Origin: Helicobacteraceae bacterium
GTDB lineage: Bacteria; Campylobacterota; Campylobacteria; Campylobacterales; SZUA-545
Length of the DNA stretch: 36,254 nucleotides
Direction: 5' to 3'
Assembly: GCA_031288475.1 (NCBI GenBank)
Contig: JAITRJ010000036.1
Coordinates: forward strand, 1-36,254
Made by a program: the position numbers and the translations under genes. Shown piece after piece: positions 35,540-36,254 of the stretch. Under the pieces are notes generated by a model that saw nothing but the letters and a program-made list of their open reading frames with translations, made no database searches and had not been told where the DNA came from. Numbering within the stretch: position 1 is the first letter of the stretch; each line of letters starts with the position of its first letter.

Positions 35540-35863
35540 AAGCGTTAAAGTCCGCATGCTCTTTCGGACGCAGAGCCATAATGTAGCCAAACGTTCCGTC
35601 GATCGACAGGATCGGTTATATCTTCCGGCCATAGAAAAGTACTTGCGGACACGCCCCCCTTGATGTCATTTTCCAGATTTCTGGTAAATTGTCGAGGATT
35701 GGAGATATACCTACTAACTAAAGCACCATTTGGGCGCTTTTCTCTCTCCGCCGTAATCAACTTCGTAAACTTTGTCCTATCCGCCTTTGCCCAGATTTCT
35801 GACGACTCTAACTGTTTTGAAGTTTTTCGTGTGTATTAACGCGCCTTTTGTCAATTCCGCCAC
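35540..35863 (-). pseudogene. Fossil Ser/Thr protein kinase
   Basis: A minus frame from 35863 reads VVRNLGKGG-stop-DKVYEVDYGGER, then APKW. This is the glycine-rich loop GxGGxGxVY and the ALKW ATP-lysine strand of a protein kinase, with one nonsense codon. Downstream frames give FTRNLENDIKGGVSASTFLW PEDITDPVD and then, shifted, GTFGYIMALRPKE. These blocks resemble the bacterial kinases that occur with TerY-type vWA proteins and PP2C phosphatases. The catalytic lobe is not recognisable. Confidence 0.6.
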
Positions 35864-36254
35864 ATTACGCTCCGATTTGCGGATCGCCGTGCAGCTTAGA
35901 CAAAACGGCGCAAACGAAATTATGCGAGATACGCGAAGGGGGGGGCGTTTATAAGCAAAACAACCTCCTTCTTCGTTAACTGTAGGCGTGTATTACGCCA
36001 ATTATTAATTAATCCAACGTCCTCCATCCAGTTGCTTTTAACAATCAAATTGGGGGATTGGAGACGACAATGTGTTGTTCCCGGCATTAACAGGTTGCGC
36101 ACCGTAGAGCCATCAGGCATACACCCCCCCCTCCCACGGCAGAGCTGACAGAGCGGCAGATACGAACCCGCTCCGCTGGCGCTGAATTGTCGTATCCAAG
36201 CATTCACGCGTGAATGCGGAGGACGTCTCCCTTATACCGTCTCTTTCGTGAATG
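35864..36254. other. Right-end stretch, no intact gene; G8/C8 tracts
   Basis: The minus ORF 35920-36207 (95 aa) has no recognised motif. It contains both a run of eight G on the plus strand (35938-35945) and a run of eight C (36124-36131), so it may be another remnant of a phase-variable surface gene. The window ends here and a larger gene may continue beyond it. Confidence 0.4.

Noticed and set aside
1-36254. CRISPR arrays, tRNA or rRNA genes, insertion sequences
   Set aside because: No regularly spaced repeats, no cloverleaf or rRNA-like sequence, and no transposase motif were seen on either strand.

Overview
The window looks like a chromosomal segment of a Campylobacterota (epsilonproteobacterial) bacterium with roughly half G+C. 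Several linkages and sequences point there: flgC-fliE-penicillin-binding protein in one run, hrcA-grpE-dnaK behind a CIRCE-like operator, a MagIII-type DNA glycosylase, a pseudaminic-acid set (PseG, PseI), and a prepilin with the typical FTMIELIFVIVI start. No rRNA, tRNA or CRISPR array was found. A host-associated lifestyle is an inference, from flagellar glycan genes, simple-repeat tracts and many gene fossils.

Layout. 1-880: a LexA/S24-like repressor fragment and an inverted repeat. 884-2596: a HerA/DUF853-like ATPase. 2842-3219: a fossil DNA methyltransferase. 3275-5982 (minus): a pseudopilin-like protein and an exported 13-TPR protein. 6123-12083 (plus): flgC, fliE, PBP2/FtsI, pyrB, an SspB-like small protein, a DegT-fold protein without the PLP lysine, and lpxK. 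12095-13216: a collapsed urea locus in which pieces of urtA, urtD, probably ureD, and ureA can be read across frameshifts. 13274-16748 (minus): rplM-rpsI, then pseG(-GNAT)-pseI. 16798-19703 (plus): gpsA, proA, a frameshifted tautomerase gene and an orphan ABC ATPase. 19816-21722 (minus): a type II restriction-modification pair, with a dnaK-like fragment on one side and dnaK itself on the other. 21961-25144 (minus): hrcA-grpE-dnaK. 25265-26088: a fossil SAM methyltransferase. 26104-26634: long HPF. 26784-34852 (plus): ymdB-like phosphoesterase, magIII, an outer-membrane HExxH protease, a diheme cytochrome c peroxidase and a PAS-GGDEF-EAL protein. 34950-36254: broken remains of a GLUG-motif lipoprotein and a Ser/Thr kinase.

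Themes. Genes are packed with start/stop overlaps and a high share of GTG/TTG starts. Intergenic stretches over 500 bp nearly all contain readable gene fossils, so gene loss is active. Homopolymeric G/C tracts of 8-9 bases lie inside pseI and the pilin gene and near the right end, which suggests phase-variable surface features. The octamer GCGATCGC occurs about ten times, far above chance. There is no convincing wholly new multi-gene system. The best leads are the lysine-less DegT protein beside lpxK, the phase-variation candidates, the SspB-like protein and the restriction-modification/dnaK junction.
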